The notes under the pieces are model-generated. The model worked only from the letters and a program-made list of their open reading frames with translations, was not told the DNA's origin and ran no database searches. The position numbers and the translations under genes are program-made. 64,000 nucleotides of DNA from Aequorivita soesokkakensis. GTDB taxonomy: Bacteria; Bacteroidota; Bacteroidia; Flavobacteriales; Flavobacteriaceae. Below are positions 1-9,923 of this stretch, piece after piece. Every line of letters begins with the position of its first letter. The stretch's first letter is position 1. Location: assembly GCF_001641085.1 (NCBI RefSeq), contig NZ_LXIE01000023.1, forward strand, positions 186,001 to 250,000. Reading direction: 5' to 3'.

Positions 1-2
1 GC

Positions 3-1724
3 GATGCTTTGGCCAAAAACTATTTTGAACAGGGCCAGTTTGAAAAAGCCTTGCGCATTTATGAAAAACTGAGTAAAGAAAGTCCATATAGACTGGATTA
101 CTTCTTAGGAATGGTGGAAAGCAACCAACAACTTGAAAATTTCACCGAAGCCGAAACGCTTTTAAAAAATAAATTGGCAGATGGGCGCAATTTCCCCCAA
201 CTTTATGTGGAACTGGGCTATAATTATTCACTTCAAAACCAAACGGAACTCGCCACCACCAATTTCAATAAAGCCATATCGGCAATTGATGTAAATCCAA
301 ATTTTGCATACAATATTGGCAATACTTTTGAAAAATACAGCCTCTTAGACGAAGCCGTAATAGCTTATGAAAAAGCAATGGCACTCAGCGATAAAATAGA
401 TTTTAACATGCAACTTGCGCAGATTTACGGCGAGCAAGGAAAATTGGAGAAAATGTTTGACAGCTACCTCGGGCTGGTAGAAAAAAATGTTGCTTTCAAG
501 GGCACGGCACAGCGTTATTTCAGTCTTTACACTACTGAAGATCCAAACAATGAAGCCAATTTACTTCTTAAAAAAACCTTGTTGCAACGTTCCCAGCAAA
601 ATCCGGATGTGCTTTATAACGAATTGCTGAGTTGGTTATTTATTCAGCAAAAGGAATACAAAAAAGCATTTACACAGGAAAAAGCAATCTACAAGCGAAT
701 TGGCGAAGATCTTGGTGGTATAACGGACCTGGCCTATATTGCTATTGCTGATGAAGATTACGAAACAGGAAGGGAAATAGTAAATTACATTATTGAAAAT
801 TCCTTTACACCACAAAACAAACTGCAGGGCAATCAAATTTTGATGAAGACGGAGGTGAAAACTGCCAAACCTAAAGAATATACTGAAGTTGAAAAAAAGT
901 TTGAAAAGCTGCTCGATGAGTTTGGCCGAAACCGTGAAACATATTTGCTTCAGATTGACTACAACCACTTTTTGGCTTTTCAAAACAACAAAAAAGAACT
1001 GGCTATTGAAAACCTGAAAACATTAGCAAAAAAAGATTTAACCGTCTATCAAGAGGCTCGGGTAAAAATGGAGCTGGCAGATATTTTGGTTTTTGATGAA
1101 AAATTCAACGAAGCTTTAATTTATTATTCCCAAATACAGAAAAAAGTGCAGAGCGATGTACTTGCGCAGGAAGCCCGTTTTAAAGTGGCACGCACCAGCT
1201 ATTTTAAAGGCGATTTTGAATGGGCACAGGTGCAACTTGACGTACTTAAAAAATCTACTTCACAACTGATGGCGAATGATGCCATGCAGCTCAGTTTGCT
1301 TATTCGCGATAATTCCTTGGAAGATTCCACCCAAACTGCTTTAAAGAAATATGCGCGTGCTGATCTTTTGGAATTTCAGGACAAACACGCAGATGCTATC
1401 GTTATTTTAGAAGATATTTTAACCAATAACAAAGGCGAAAAGATAGAGGATGAAGCTCTTTTAAAGCAAGGAGAGATTTATGAAAAGAAAGGTGAATACG
1501 AAAAAGCCGAAGCCAATTACCTTAAAATAATAGAGTTTTACAACGAAGATATTTTAGCCGACGACGCCCATTACCGCTTGGCAAAAATTTACGAAGAAAA
1601 GCTAAACCAGCCCGATAAAGCAAAGTCACAATACGAAGCGATCATTTTCAACTTTGCGGACAGTATTTATTTTGTGGATGCACGGAAAAAGTATCGTGCT
1701 TTGCGGGGGGATGCTATAAATTAA
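3..1724 (+). CDS. Tetratricopeptide-repeat protein, 5' end outside window
   Basis: The reading frame is open to the left edge (codons for Asp-Ala precede the first TTG at 9), so the true start and probably an export signal lie upstream and this is a partial gene of at least 573 codons. The visible protein is almost wholly helical TPR-type repeats: pairs of helices with Ala/Gly/Tyr spacing such as YFEQGQFEKALRIYEKL at the start and further units near residues 480-560. Such proteins are protein-protein scaffolds, and in flavobacteria long TPR proteins are usually periplasmic or outer-membrane associated. The exact partner is unknown. The gene is followed by a 117-nt gap holding an inverted repeat. 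Confidence 0.8.
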   Translation, partial: DALAKNYFEQGQFEKALRIYEKLSKESPYRLDYFLGMVESNQQLENFTEAETLLKNKLADGRNFPQLYVELGYNYSLQNQTELATTNFNKAISAIDVNPNFAYNIGNTFEKYSLLDEAVIAYEKAMALSDKIDFNMQLAQIYGEQGKLEKMFDSYLGLVEKNVAFKGTAQRYFSLYTTEDPNNEANLLLKKTLLQRSQQNPDVLYNELLSWLFIQQKEYKKAFTQEKAIYKRIGEDLGGITDLAYIAIADEDYETGREIVNYIIENSFTPQNKLQGNQILMKTEVKTAKPKEYTEVEKKFEKLLDEFGRNRETYLLQIDYNHFLAFQNNKKELAIENLKTLAKKDLTVYQEARVKMELADILVFDEKFNEALIYYSQIQKKVQSDVLAQEARFKVARTSYFKGDFEWAQVQLDVLKKSTSQLMANDAMQLSLLIRDNSLEDSTQTALKKYARADLLEFQDKHADAIVILEDILTNNKGEKIEDEALLKQGEIYEKKGEYEKAEANYLKIIEFYNEDILADDAHYRLAKIYEEKLNQPDKAKSQYEAIIFNFADSIYFVDARKKYRALRGDAIN

Positions 1725-1749
1725 AAAAAAGCACCAAACCTAAGAAGCA

Positions 1750-1829
1750 CCAAATTTCAAATACCAAATTCCAAATCGGAATACAAATTTGGATTAAATG
1801 ATTTTGGAATTTGGTACTTGAAAATTGGA
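1750..1829. repeat. Imperfect inverted repeat of the CCAAATTCCAAA type
   Basis: The left arm (about 1750-1777) and right arm (about 1800-1829) are near-perfect reverse complements, both containing TACCAAATTCCAAA or its complement, around an AT-rich loop. It fills the gap between the TPR gene and the DUF4286 gene. A related single-arm stretch (TTTGGAATTTGG) lies at 53541-53573, so this looks like an interspersed repeat family. It could also act as a weak terminator or mRNA hairpin. Confidence 0.65.
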
Positions 1830-1841
1830 ATTTAAAAAAAC

Positions 1842-2150
1842 ATGTACATCTACAACGTAACCATAAACATAGAAGAAACCATCCACGACCGCTGGCTTGA
1901 GTGGATGAAAACCGAACACATTCCCGCCATGCTCGCCACTGGAAAATTCAGCAAGGCTTTGATGACACGTGTAGTTATAAAGGAAGAAATGGGCGGAATT
2001 ACCTATTCGATTCAATATACAACCGACAGCAAGGAAACACTTCAAAAATATTATGCAGAAAATGCAGCCGAACTTCGCGCGCAAAGCAAACCTTTTGAGG
2101 GAAAATTTGTAGCATTCCGCACCGAACTTGAAATTGTAAGCGAACACTGA
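1842..2150 (+). CDS. DUF4286 family protein
   Basis: A 102-residue protein starting [18 protein letters not shown] and containing [11 protein letters not shown], the pattern of the DUF4286 family, a small cytoplasmic ferredoxin-like fold protein of unknown function common in Bacteroidota. Its TGA stop shares one base with the ATG of rsmA, so the two are translationally coupled, and this pairing with rsmA is frequent in the phylum. No signal peptide or membrane segment is seen. The family assignment rests on recall of the sequence pattern. No activity can be inferred. Confidence 0.8.
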   Translation: MYIYNVTINIEETIHDRWLEWMKTEHIPAMLATGKFSKALMTRVVIKEEMGGITYSIQYTTDSKETLQKYYAENAAELRAQSKPFEGKFVAFRTELEIVSEH

Positions 2151-2932
2151 TGGGAAAAGAAGTACGTGCCAAAAAACACTTAGGCCAACACTTTCTAAAA
2201 GACGAAACTATTGCTGAAAAAATTGGCGATACCTTGACGCTGAAAGGCTATAAAAACGTTTTGGAAATCGGTCCCGGAATGGGCGTGCTCACCAAATATT
2301 TAATTCAAAAAAATGTAGAAGTTATCGCGATGGATCTCGACACGGAATCCATTGCATATTTGGAGGAAAATTATCCCGATAAAAATCTTAAAATCCTTGA
2401 AGCGGATTTTTTGAAGTACGATATTTCACAACTTTTCGGGGAGGAACAATTCGCCATTACAGGTAATTTTCCGTACAATATTTCAACCCAAATTGTTTTT
2501 AAAATGTTGGAATGGAAAGAGCGAATTCCAGAATTTACGGGAATGTTTCAAAAAGAGGTTGCCCAGCGCATTTGTGAAAAGGAAGGCAGCAAAGCTTATG
2601 GAATTCTTTCGGTTTTGGCACAAGCCTTTTATGATGCGGAATATCTTTTCACGGTGCCGCCTTCGGTTTTCAATCCGCCACCAAAAGTGGACAGCGGCGT
2701 GCTTCGTTTAAAAAGAAAAGAAGATTTTTCGGTTCCGTGTGATGAAAAAATGCTCTATAAAGTTGTAAAAACTGCTTTTCAGCAACGCAGAAAAACACTT
2801 CGCAACAGTTTAAAATCCTTCAATCTTTCCGATAAAATAAAAGAAGATGCTATCTTTGGCCTACGCCCGGAACAACTTTCCGTTTCGCAATTTATAGCCC
2901 TTACACAAAAACTGGAAAACGATGCAATTTGA
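2150..2932 (+). CDS. rsmA: 16S rRNA adenine(1518/1519)-N6 dimethyltransferase
   Basis: This 260-residue enzyme dimethylates two adjacent adenines in the 3' hairpin of 16S rRNA, using S-adenosylmethionine, during small-subunit assembly. Visible signatures are the N-terminal KKHLGQHFL, the SAM-binding loop EIGPGMG (residues 39-45), and the catalytic NFPYNIS motif (106-112), which corresponds to the family's NxPY. The C-terminal substrate-binding part contains [12 protein letters not shown]. Length is normal for KsgA/RsmA. It overlaps mgtE by 11 nt and is coupled to the DUF4286 gene upstream. Confidence 0.97.
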   Translation: MGKEVRAKKHLGQHFLKDETIAEKIGDTLTLKGYKNVLEIGPGMGVLTKYLIQKNVEVIAMDLDTESIAYLEENYPDKNLKILEADFLKYDISQLFGEEQFAITGNFPYNISTQIVFKMLEWKERIPEFTGMFQKEVAQRICEKEGSKAYGILSVLAQAFYDAEYLFTVPPSVFNPPPKVDSGVLRLKRKEDFSVPCDEKMLYKVVKTAFQQRRKTLRNSLKSFNLSDKIKEDAIFGLRPEQLSVSQFIALTQKLENDAI

Positions 2933-4274
2933 ACTGACTGAAGAGTTTATAGAGCAAGTTGAACAGTACATCGCCAACAATGATGGCGATGCGCTGAAAG
3001 GGCTCTTGGACGATTTTCACTTTGCCGATGTTGCCGAATTGCTTCAAGAACTAAATCACGAAGAAGCTACCTATTTGGTAAAACTTCTCGACAGCGAAAT
3101 TACCAGTGAGGCGTTAATGGAGTTGGATGACGATTTTAGGGAACGCATTCTCGACAATCTTTCCCCTTCTGAAATCGCTGACGAGCTTGATGAAATGGAC
3201 ACCGATGACGCGGCCGATATTATCGCCGAGCTTGACGACCATATTCAAAAACAGGTAATCGACCATATTGAGGATGAAGAGCACGCCGCAGATATTGTGG
3301 ATCTGTTGCGCTATGACGAAGATACTGCGGGTGGTTTAATGGCGAAGGAATTGGTTCGCGTTAAAGAAACTTGGACCGTTGCTGGTTGTGTTCGTGAAAT
3401 GCGCCGCCAGGCTGAAAACGTTACCCGAGTACATTCCATTTATGTTACCGACAGACACGGAAAATTAAAGGGAAGACTTTCCCTAAAGGATTTACTTACA
3501 GCGCCGGAACGTGCGCACATCAGCGATATCTATATTCCAAAGGTAGATTATGTAAACGTACATACCGATGCCGAGGACGTTGCGCGAATTATGCAGAAAT
3601 ACGATTTGGAAGCCATTCCCGTAATTGATGACGAAGGAATTTTGGTGGGAAGAATTACCATTGATGATATTGTAGATTTCATTAAAGAAGAAGCCGAAAA
3701 AGATTACCAAATGGCTGCCGGTATTTCGCAGGACGTTGAGGCGGATGATAGTATTTTTAAGCTTACAAAAGCCCGCTTACCTTGGCTGATGATTGGAATG
3801 TTGGGCGGTTTGGGAGCTGCTAGCATCATTACAGGTTTCCAATCCATGATGACCACTTTTCCAAAAATCATAATTTTTGTACCGCTAATTCAAGCAACCG
3901 CAGGAAATGTTGGCGTACAGTCCAGCGCCATTGTGGTACAGGGTTTGGCGAATGATACCATAAAAGGAAATATTATAACACGATTATTGAAAGAATCTTT
4001 GCTAGCGCTCGTTAACGGAATTGCCATCGCTTTGGTTGTTTTGGTTATTAGCCATTTTCTTTTCTTTACTTCTTATCTCGAATCCATTAGTATTGGTATC
4101 GCAATTATAACTGTTATTATTCTTGCAGCTTTGATTGGCACATTCATTCCCATTCTTTTAGATAAAAGAGGAATTGATCCTGCCGTAGCAACGGGACCGT
4201 TTATAACCACAAGCAATGATATTTTCGGAATACTTACCTATTTTCTTATTGCGAAATTAATTTTAGGCTTTTGA
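2922..4274 (+). CDS. mgtE: Magnesium transporter MgtE
   Basis: A 450-residue inner-membrane Mg2+ channel. The acidic N domain (about 1-130, many Asp/Glu) and two CBS domains (about 137-255, ending [12 protein letters not shown]) form the cytoplasmic Mg2+ sensor. The plug helix is followed by five membrane segments (about 285-450) that include the conserved [13 protein letters not shown]. Family knowledge says the pore closes when the cytoplasmic domain binds Mg2+. The start overlaps the end of rsmA and the stop overlaps the next gene's TTG start, so 1842-4666 reads as one coupled transcription unit. Confidence 0.96.
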   Translation: MQFELTEEFIEQVEQYIANNDGDALKGLLDDFHFADVAELLQELNHEEATYLVKLLDSEITSEALMELDDDFRERILDNLSPSEIADELDEMDTDDAADIIAELDDHIQKQVIDHIEDEEHAADIVDLLRYDEDTAGGLMAKELVRVKETWTVAGCVREMRRQAENVTRVHSIYVTDRHGKLKGRLSLKDLLTAPERAHISDIYIPKVDYVNVHTDAEDVARIMQKYDLEAIPVIDDEGILVGRITIDDIVDFIKEEAEKDYQMAAGISQDVEADDSIFKLTKARLPWLMIGMLGGLGAASIITGFQSMMTTFPKIIIFVPLIQATAGNVGVQSSAIVVQGLANDTIKGNIITRLLKESLLALVNGIAIALVVLVISHFLFFTSYLESISIGIAIITVIILAALIGTFIPILLDKRGIDPAVATGPFITTSNDIFGILTYFLIAKLILGF

Positions 4275-4666
4275 AATCTGAAATTTTCAAACAGCGTTTC
4301 ACCGTTCCCGCTTCAGCTATTGATGGTTTGAATCACGTAAATAATGTAACTTATTTGCAATGGTGTTTGGATGCCGCGGAAGCACATTGGATTTCAAAAA
4401 CTTCGGAAGCGCAGCGCGAACAAAATGTTTGGGTGGTTTTGAACCATTTTATTTCCTATAAAAACCCTTCCTTTTTAGGCGAAGAACTTGAAACGCAAAC
4501 GTGGATTGACAATTACGAAGGCGTAAAAAGCGAACGGCATTATAAAATAATCCGTCCCACTGACGGAAAAATTATCGTTGAAGCTACCACGCTTTGGTGC
4601 TTTTTGGATGCGAAAACATTTCGCCCCACAAAAATTACGGAGGAAATTTCAAACCTTTTCATTTAA
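4271..4666 (+). CDS. Acyl-CoA thioesterase, 4-hydroxybenzoyl-CoA thioesterase-like hot-dog fold
   Basis: A 131-residue single hot-dog domain. The N-terminal SAIDGLNHVNNVTYLQW contains the Asp-Gly-x-x-H-x-N-N motif of the 4HBT/YbgC-like thioesterases, with Asp as likely catalytic acid and the HVNN loop binding CoA. It probably hydrolyses acyl-CoA or acyl-ACP thioesters in the cytoplasm; the chain specificity is not readable. The start is TTG, overlapping the mgtE stop by four bases, and no better ATG exists nearby. This is the last gene of the coupled unit. The next gene has its own promoter-like box. Confidence 0.85.
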   Translation: MKSEIFKQRFTVPASAIDGLNHVNNVTYLQWCLDAAEAHWISKTSEAQREQNVWVVLNHFISYKNPSFLGEELETQTWIDNYEGVKSERHYKIIRPTDGKIIVEATTLWCFLDAKTFRPTKITEEISNLFI

Positions 4667-4709
4667 AATATGAAGTTAGGGAAGTAGCCTTCAAAACTAT
4701 TATTTTCAA

Positions 4710-4717
4710 TACTTTTG
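4710..4717 (+). promoter_or_regulatory. Bacteroidota-type -7 promoter box before flippase gene
   Basis: TACTTTTG matches the TAnnTTTG -7 element used by the housekeeping sigma factor of Flavobacteria. It lies 20 nt before the TTG start at 4738. I do not see a clear TTTG -33 element at the expected distance, so this is a half-site call. Confidence 0.5.
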
Positions 4718-4737
4718 CGCTATAAAACTGCACCGCA

Positions 4738-6192
4738 TTGAGCGTTTTCAAAAAACTTTTTAAACAGACATTTATTTATGGCCTTGCCACGGTTTTGCCG
4801 CGAGTGCTCTCGGTAATTTTAGTACCGCTTTATGTGAAAGTCTTGTTGCCCGAGGAATATGGAATCTATTCCACGGTTATGGCTTTCCTTATTTTGGGAA
4901 ATGTTTTACTGAGTTACGGAATGGAAACGGCGTTTTTCAGATTTGTTACAAAAGATAAATCGCAACAAAAAATCGTTCAATCTACAACGCTTACATCGCT
5001 CACGGTTTCCACATTATTTTTCTTGGGAATTACTTTACTTTTCAGAAATTATATCGCTGAGGTTTCAGAATTTAAGCCCGAATACGTAACCTACGGACTT
5101 TTAATTTTAGCTTTGGATGCTTTAGTGGTGTTGCCTTTTGTATGGTTTCGCGCCAATGAAAAACCGATGATATATGCTACTATCAAAATCTTCAACGTAG
5201 TTATTAATCTTCTCTTTAATCTGTTTTTCCTTTTAATGCTTCCGAAACTTGCCGAAAGCAGTAGCTATTGGAATTCCCTTTGGTTTCCCGATAATAAAGT
5301 GGCTTATGTTTTCATAGCGAACTTAATTGCGAGTGCCGTAACGCTTTTGGTTCTGCTTCCGCTTTATGTGAAAATTGGTTTCGGTTTCAGCAAAAACATT
5401 TGGAAACAAATGATGAAATATGCCATTCCAGTGCTAATTGCAGGAATTGCTTTCAGTATAAACGAAGCTTTTGACAGGATTCTTCTCAAATATCTTTTGC
5501 CCGAAAATGTAGCCGAAACACAAGTTGGGCTTTATTCCGCTTGCTACAAATTGGGAATGTTTATGACGCTTTTCGTAATGGCCTTCCGTTTGGGGATTGA
5601 ACCGTTTTTCTTTAACCATTCCGGTCACGAAAACGCAAAAAATACCTACGCTACAATTACAAAATATTTCACGCTTTTTGGATGCTTGATTCTTTTGGTA
5701 GTAGTTGTGTATATTGACGTTTTTAAAAGAATTTTAATCCCAAACAGTCAATATTGGGAAGCTTTAAAAATAGTTCCGCTGATACTTTTGGCGAATCTTT
5801 TTTTGGGAATTTACCATAACCTTTCAGTGTGGTACAAAGTTACGGACCGTACAAAGTTCGGGGCCTACATTTCAGTTTTCGCAGCAATTGTAACGCTAGT
5901 GCTCAACTATGTTTTAATCCCAATTATCGGTTATATGGGCTCCGCAATCGCAACGCTTGCCGCCTATGGCAGTATGATGGTGCTTTCGTATCTTTACGGC
6001 CGCAAGTATTATGACGTGCCTTACGAAGCGAAAAAAATAAGCGGGTATTTGCTTTTGGCCATTGGTTTTTCGGCAATTTCCTTTTACGCTTTCAACGGAA
6101 ATATATTGATAGGAACTGCGTTGTTAATTGTATTTGCCGTAATTATGTTCTATTCTGAAAAGAAGGAATTTTTAAAAATCATCCGAAAATAA
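4738..6192 (+). CDS. Polysaccharide (Wzx-like) flippase family protein
   Basis: A 484-residue integral membrane protein with about 12-14 hydrophobic segments running the whole length. The N-terminus [19 protein letters not shown] is typical of the oligosaccharide flippase/MOP superfamily in Bacteroidota, which moves lipid-linked oligosaccharides across the inner membrane for O-antigen, capsule or exopolysaccharide assembly. Translation starts at TTG; the reading frame upstream offers no better codon and a -7 box sits 20 nt upstream. It is followed after 5 nt by dut and then by a sugar nucleotidyltransferase, consistent with an envelope-sugar theme, although no glycosyltransferases are present here. 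Confidence 0.88.
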   Translation: MSVFKKLFKQTFIYGLATVLPRVLSVILVPLYVKVLLPEEYGIYSTVMAFLILGNVLLSYGMETAFFRFVTKDKSQQKIVQSTTLTSLTVSTLFFLGITLLFRNYIAEVSEFKPEYVTYGLLILALDALVVLPFVWFRANEKPMIYATIKIFNVVINLLFNLFFLLMLPKLAESSSYWNSLWFPDNKVAYVFIANLIASAVTLLVLLPLYVKIGFGFSKNIWKQMMKYAIPVLIAGIAFSINEAFDRILLKYLLPENVAETQVGLYSACYKLGMFMTLFVMAFRLGIEPFFFNHSGHENAKNTYATITKYFTLFGCLILLVVVVYIDVFKRILIPNSQYWEALKIVPLILLANLFLGIYHNLSVWYKVTDRTKFGAYISVFAAIVTLVLNYVLIPIIGYMGSAIATLAAYGSMMVLSYLYGRKYYDVPYEAKKISGYLLLAIGFSAISFYAFNGNILIGTALLIVFAVIMFYSEKKEFLKIIRK

Positions 6193-6197
6193 TTTCA

Positions 6198-6632
6198 ATG
6201 ACAATTAAAATAATCAACAAATCAAACCACCCATTGCCTTCCTACGAAACAATAGCTTCCGCAGGAATGGATTTACGCGCCTGCGTTGACGGGCCTTCAA
6301 CCTTAAAACCTTTGCAGCGAGCCATCGTAAAAACCGGGTTGTTTATAGAATTACCAATTGGTTACGAAGCACAAGTCCGTCCCCGTAGCGGTCTGGCAGC
6401 AAAAAAGGGAATCACAGTTTTAAATTCGCCCGGAACAATTGATGCCGATTATCGCGGAGAAATCGGGGTGATTTTGGTAAACCTTTCCAATGAAGATTTC
6501 ACTATCGAGCACGGTGAGCGCATTGCACAATTGATAATCGCAAAACACGAACGCGCCGTTTGGGAAGAAGTTGAAGAATTAACCGATACTTCACGTGGAG
6601 CGGGAGGTTTTGGTTCAACGGGCACAAAATAA
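6198..6632 (+). CDS. dut: Deoxyuridine 5'-triphosphate nucleotidohydrolase
   Basis: This 144-residue trimeric dUTPase hydrolyses dUTP to dUMP and pyrophosphate, preventing uracil incorporation and feeding thymidylate synthesis. All five family motifs are visible: GMDLRA (I), [11 protein letters not shown] (II), [11 protein letters not shown] (III, with the catalytic Asp and the Tyr that excludes ribose), GERIAQLII (IV) and the glycine-rich C-terminal [10 protein letters not shown] (V). The length is standard. The ATG lies 5 nt after the flippase stop. Confidence 0.98.
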   Translation: MTIKIINKSNHPLPSYETIASAGMDLRACVDGPSTLKPLQRAIVKTGLFIELPIGYEAQVRPRSGLAAKKGITVLNSPGTIDADYRGEIGVILVNLSNEDFTIEHGERIAQLIIAKHERAVWEEVEELTDTSRGAGGFGSTGTK

Positions 6633-6649
6633 AAATAGCAATTCAAAAA

Positions 6650-6680
6650 AATCTAAAATCGTTAATCGACAATCGTAAAT
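6650..6680. repeat. Interspersed AATCTAAAATCGT-type element
   Basis: The 48-nt gap between dut and the nucleotidyltransferase gene contains AATCTAAAATCGT, followed by a degenerate partial inverse copy (ATCGACAATCGTAAAT). The same 13-mer occurs in the right arm of the inverted repeat at 40637-40681, suggesting a shared dispersed repeat family. Confidence 0.5.
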
Positions 6681-7697
6681 ATGAAGATTATAGTCCCAAT
6701 GGCAGGCCGCGGAAGCCGTCTTCGCCCACATACACTTACAGTTCCAAAACCGTTGATTCCCGTTGCGGGAAAACCAATTGTTCACCGTTTGGTGGAAGAC
6801 ATTGTTGGCGTTCTTAACGAAGATATTGACGAAATTGCTTTCATTCTCGGCGATCCCGCTTTTTTTGGAGATGATGTGGTTGAAAGTTTAAAAGCACTTG
6901 CAACAAGTTTAAATGCAAAGCCTACTATTTATCGTCAGCTAGACCCTAAAGGAACGGGCCACGCCATTATGTGTGCAAAGAATTCACTTTCCGGACCAGC
7001 TGTTATTGCTTATGCAGACACTTTGATTCGTGCAGATTTCGATTTGGATAAAGAAGCGGACGCCGTAATTTGGACCAAAAAAGTTGCAAATCCCGAAGCA
7101 TATGGCGTAGTAAACCTCAACGAAAAGAACGAAATAATAGAGCTCGTTGAAAAGCCAAAAGAATATGTGAGCGACCAAGCCGTTATAGGTATTTACTATT
7201 TTAAGGATGTTTCGCAATTAAAAAATGAATTGCAATACGTTTTGGACAATAACATCATCAACGGTGGTGAGTACCAAATTAACGACGGAATCAAAAGGAT
7301 GATGGCCGCTGGAAAAATTTTCAAAACCGGAACGGTTGATGAATGGATGGACTGCGGAAACAAAGAGGTTACCGTGGAAACCAATCAAAAAATGTTGGGT
7401 TTTCTTTCTGAAGCCAATTACCCTTTAATTGCTGAAAACATCAATAATGAAAATTCAAAAATTATTGAACCTTGCTTTATCGGTAAAAATGTAATTTTAA
7501 AAAACAGTACTATTGGCCCCTACGCCTCAATTGGCGAAGGCACGGTAATTGAAGATAGTACGGTTAAAAACAGTATCATTCAAACCAATTCAAAAATAAA
7601 AAACGCGAATTTGGACAACGCAATGATTGGCAATCATGCTACTTTTGATGGCAAGTTCACCAACGTGAGCATTGGCGATTATTCTGAATTGAAATAA
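6681..7697 (+). CDS. Sugar-1-phosphate nucleotidyltransferase with left-handed beta-helix tail
   Basis: A 338-residue enzyme expected to couple a nucleoside triphosphate to a sugar-1-phosphate, giving an NDP-sugar. The N-terminal signature PMAGRGSRLRPHT followed by VPKPLIPVAGKP (residues 6-33) is the nucleotide-binding loop plus catalytic Lys of the RmlA/GlmU-type family. The C-terminal part (about 265-335) carries hexapeptide-like repeats (IGKNVILKNSTIGPYASIGEG) of a left-handed beta-helix. Specificity (dTDP-glucose, GDP-mannose or UDP-GlcNAc type) cannot be told from sequence. No acetyltransferase activity is implied. Confidence 0.88.
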   Translation: MKIIVPMAGRGSRLRPHTLTVPKPLIPVAGKPIVHRLVEDIVGVLNEDIDEIAFILGDPAFFGDDVVESLKALATSLNAKPTIYRQLDPKGTGHAIMCAKNSLSGPAVIAYADTLIRADFDLDKEADAVIWTKKVANPEAYGVVNLNEKNEIIELVEKPKEYVSDQAVIGIYYFKDVSQLKNELQYVLDNNIINGGEYQINDGIKRMMAAGKIFKTGTVDEWMDCGNKEVTVETNQKMLGFLSEANYPLIAENINNENSKIIEPCFIGKNVILKNSTIGPYASIGEGTVIEDSTVKNSIIQTNSKIKNANLDNAMIGNHATFDGKFTNVSIGDYSELK

Positions 7698-7712
7698 CAG
7701 CAAATGTCCCCC

Positions 7713-7762
7713 CGAGCGCAGTCGAGGGGTTTTTTAAATCAAAAAGGTCTCGACTGCGCTCG
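7713..7762. repeat. 14-bp perfect inverted repeat with GAGCGCAGTCGA core
   Basis: CGAGCGCAGTCGAG (7713-7726) and its exact complement (7749-7762) flank a 22-nt loop with a T-run. The same GAGCGCAGTCGA core recurs at 42370-42414 and, in coding sequence, at 44453-44480. This is the flavobacterial interspersed palindrome seen in many genomes. It probably also terminates transcription after the nucleotidyltransferase gene, since a run of six T follows the left arm with its own GC-rich mini-hairpin. Confidence 0.8.
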
Positions 7763-7776
7763 ACCTGACATTAAGT

Positions 7777-9153
7777 TTGAAATTTAAACTCTTATATACT
7801 TTTCTTCTTCTCTTCGGAATTCTTCTTCCGAAGCAACTCTGCGCACAAGAAATTAAAAGCGATTCTATCCAAAATCCAATGGATCAATTGGGTGAGGTTA
7901 CAGATGCTTTTCAGGAAAACTTTTTTGAAGCTTTGAAACAAAAAGCAATCGAAAATTATGAATTGGCCTTAACTGCTTTAAATAAAGCCGAAAAAGCTGC
8001 GAAAAGCGAAGAGAACAAAGCCGTTGTATATTTTGAAATGGGCAAAAACCACACCTATTTAAAAGAATACGCCCAAGCGGAAGAAAATTTCAATAAGGTT
8101 TTAAAAAGCCAAGGAAATCGGTTGGATGTTTTGGAGCAATTTTATGAACTTTATTATCAGCAAAAAGAATACGAAAAATCCATTCCGTTAGTTCAAAAAC
8201 TCATTCCTTTTGATGAAGATTACAAAGAGGATTTGGCAAATCTTTACACACTCACCCAGCAATATGACAAGGCTTTGGAGCAGTTAGATGAATTGGATTA
8301 TGTTTGGGGTGAAAGCGATATCCGAAATGCCTTGCGCGCCCAAATTTACCGCGCTACCGGAAATACCGAAGGTGCTATTGAAAACTTGGAACAAAAGATT
8401 GACAGCAACCCAAAAAATGAAAAAGAATACCTAAACCTAATTTTTCTTTATAGCGAGCAGGGTAACAAAGAAAAAGCTTTTGACGCTGCTAAGGATTTGC
8501 TGAAAAACAATCCAAAATCGCAGTTGGTGCATTTGGCGCTTTACAAGTTTTATTTGGATGAAGGCAATGCTTCGGAAGCTATAAAATCCATGAAAATAGT
8601 TTTTGCTTCGGAAGAAGTTGATAAGGAAACAAAATATAAAGTGCTGGGCGATTTCATCCAGTTTGTGAATGAAAACCCGCAGTATGAAACAGATTTGGCT
8701 GAAATCGTAAATCAATTTTCTGTTGAAAATGGACGCATTTATGAAAAACTGGGCGATTATTACGCAGCCAAAAATCGAAAAGAAGACGCATTAGCTGCCT
8801 ATGAAAAAGGAATTGCAAAAGACGCAGATAATTACAACCTATTGAAGAACACACTGCTGTTTCAAATTGACTTTAAAAAATATGAAGCTGCCGCAAAATT
8901 GAGTTCCGACGGTTTGGAGATTTTTCCCGCGCAGGCACTTTTATATTTGCTGAATGGCGTGGCCAACAACGGACTTCAAAAAAGCGATGTCGCAATTGAA
9001 AGTCTTGAAACCGGTTTGGATTTTATACTTGAAGACCCAAAAATGCAGCATGATTTTTACCAACAATTAAGTCTTGCTTACACAACAAAAGGGGATTCCA
9101 AAAAGGCAAAAATGTATGCCGATAAAGCCGCTGCAACCAAAATGCCGAACTAA
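7777..9153 (+). CDS. Exported TPR protein
   Basis: A 458-residue protein with a signal peptide (hydrophobic LLYTFLLLFGILL, cleavage likely after CAQ near residue 24) followed by TPR-like helical repeats for most of its length, e.g. KAVVYFEMGKNHTYLKEY and KEKAFDAAKDLL. It starts at TTG directly after the interspersed repeat; no alternative start preserves the signal peptide. It is the first of three adjacent envelope genes (TPR, DUF4292 lipoprotein, EnvC-like), spaced 5 and 0 nt apart, so they likely work together at the periplasmic face. The precise role is unknown. Confidence 0.85.
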   Translation: MKFKLLYTFLLLFGILLPKQLCAQEIKSDSIQNPMDQLGEVTDAFQENFFEALKQKAIENYELALTALNKAEKAAKSEENKAVVYFEMGKNHTYLKEYAQAEENFNKVLKSQGNRLDVLEQFYELYYQQKEYEKSIPLVQKLIPFDEDYKEDLANLYTLTQQYDKALEQLDELDYVWGESDIRNALRAQIYRATGNTEGAIENLEQKIDSNPKNEKEYLNLIFLYSEQGNKEKAFDAAKDLLKNNPKSQLVHLALYKFYLDEGNASEAIKSMKIVFASEEVDKETKYKVLGDFIQFVNENPQYETDLAEIVNQFSVENGRIYEKLGDYYAAKNRKEDALAAYEKGIAKDADNYNLLKNTLLFQIDFKKYEAAAKLSSDGLEIFPAQALLYLLNGVANNGLQKSDVAIESLETGLDFILEDPKMQHDFYQQLSLAYTTKGDSKKAKMYADKAAATKMPN

Positions 9154-9158
9154 AAAAT

Positions 9159-9923
9159 ATGAAACTGAAATCATTATATTTTCTATTATTACTGGTGTTG
9201 GCATCCTGCGGAAGCACCAAAAATATTTCAAATCTTGAAAATGCTTCGGCCAAGGAAGTTATTTCTTCGCACAAAGCCGCAAGCCCTGATTTTAAAACCT
9301 TGGCTGGACGTGTGCAACTGGTTTATGAAACCGATGAAAAATCACAGAGTATTACCGTAAGTCTTCGGATGGAAAAGGATAAAAACATTTGGATAAAAGC
9401 ATCAATTTTAGGAATTACTATTGCAAAAGTTTTGATTACCCCAACGAGTGTCAGCTATTACGAAACCATAGGAAACACTTATTTTGAAGGCGATTTTGCA
9501 CTTTTGGGAGAATGGATCGGCACGCCAATAAACTTCCAGCAGGCACAGAATATGCTTTTGGGCCAGTCTATATTCACGCTAAATCCTTCGGAATATTCGG
9601 CAGCCGTTTTTCAGAATAAATTCAAAGTACAGCCGAAGCAACAACCGCAAAATTTTATACATTCGCTTTTTTTGAACCCCGATAATTTTAAGGTTGCTTC
9701 AGAAACGTTATCACAGCCAAAAGATGACCGTTTGTTGAGCATTCGCTACGGCGATTATCAAAAAATTGAAAACCAGTTTTATCCTTCAACTATTTTGATA
9801 GATACTTCGGAAAAAGGCTCAAAAACGAAAATTGAAATCAATTATAAAAAAATCGATTTGAACGTGGACGTAAGTTTTCCGTTTGATATTCCAGCAGGTT
9901 ATGAAGAAATTCAACTTAATTAA
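9159..9923 (+). CDS. DUF4292 lipoprotein
   Basis: A 254-residue lipoprotein: hydrophobic N-terminus and lipobox LASC with Cys17 as the lipidated residue. The rest is predicted beta-rich and matches the DUF4292 pattern, a family with a LolA/LolB-like fold found in Bacteroidota (QLVYETDEKSQSITVSLRM, then KDKNIWIKASILGI). A role in handling lipid or lipoprotein at the envelope is plausible from the fold but unproven. It abuts the EnvC-like gene with no gap (stop TAA immediately followed by ATG), indicating an operon with 7777-11225. Confidence 0.82.
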   Translation: MKLKSLYFLLLLVLASCGSTKNISNLENASAKEVISSHKAASPDFKTLAGRVQLVYETDEKSQSITVSLRMEKDKNIWIKASILGITIAKVLITPTSVSYYETIGNTYFEGDFALLGEWIGTPINFQQAQNMLLGQSIFTLNPSEYSAAVFQNKFKVQPKQQPQNFIHSLFLNPDNFKVASETLSQPKDDRLLSIRYGDYQKIENQFYPSTILIDTSEKGSKTKIEINYKKIDLNVDVSFPFDIPAGYEEIQLN

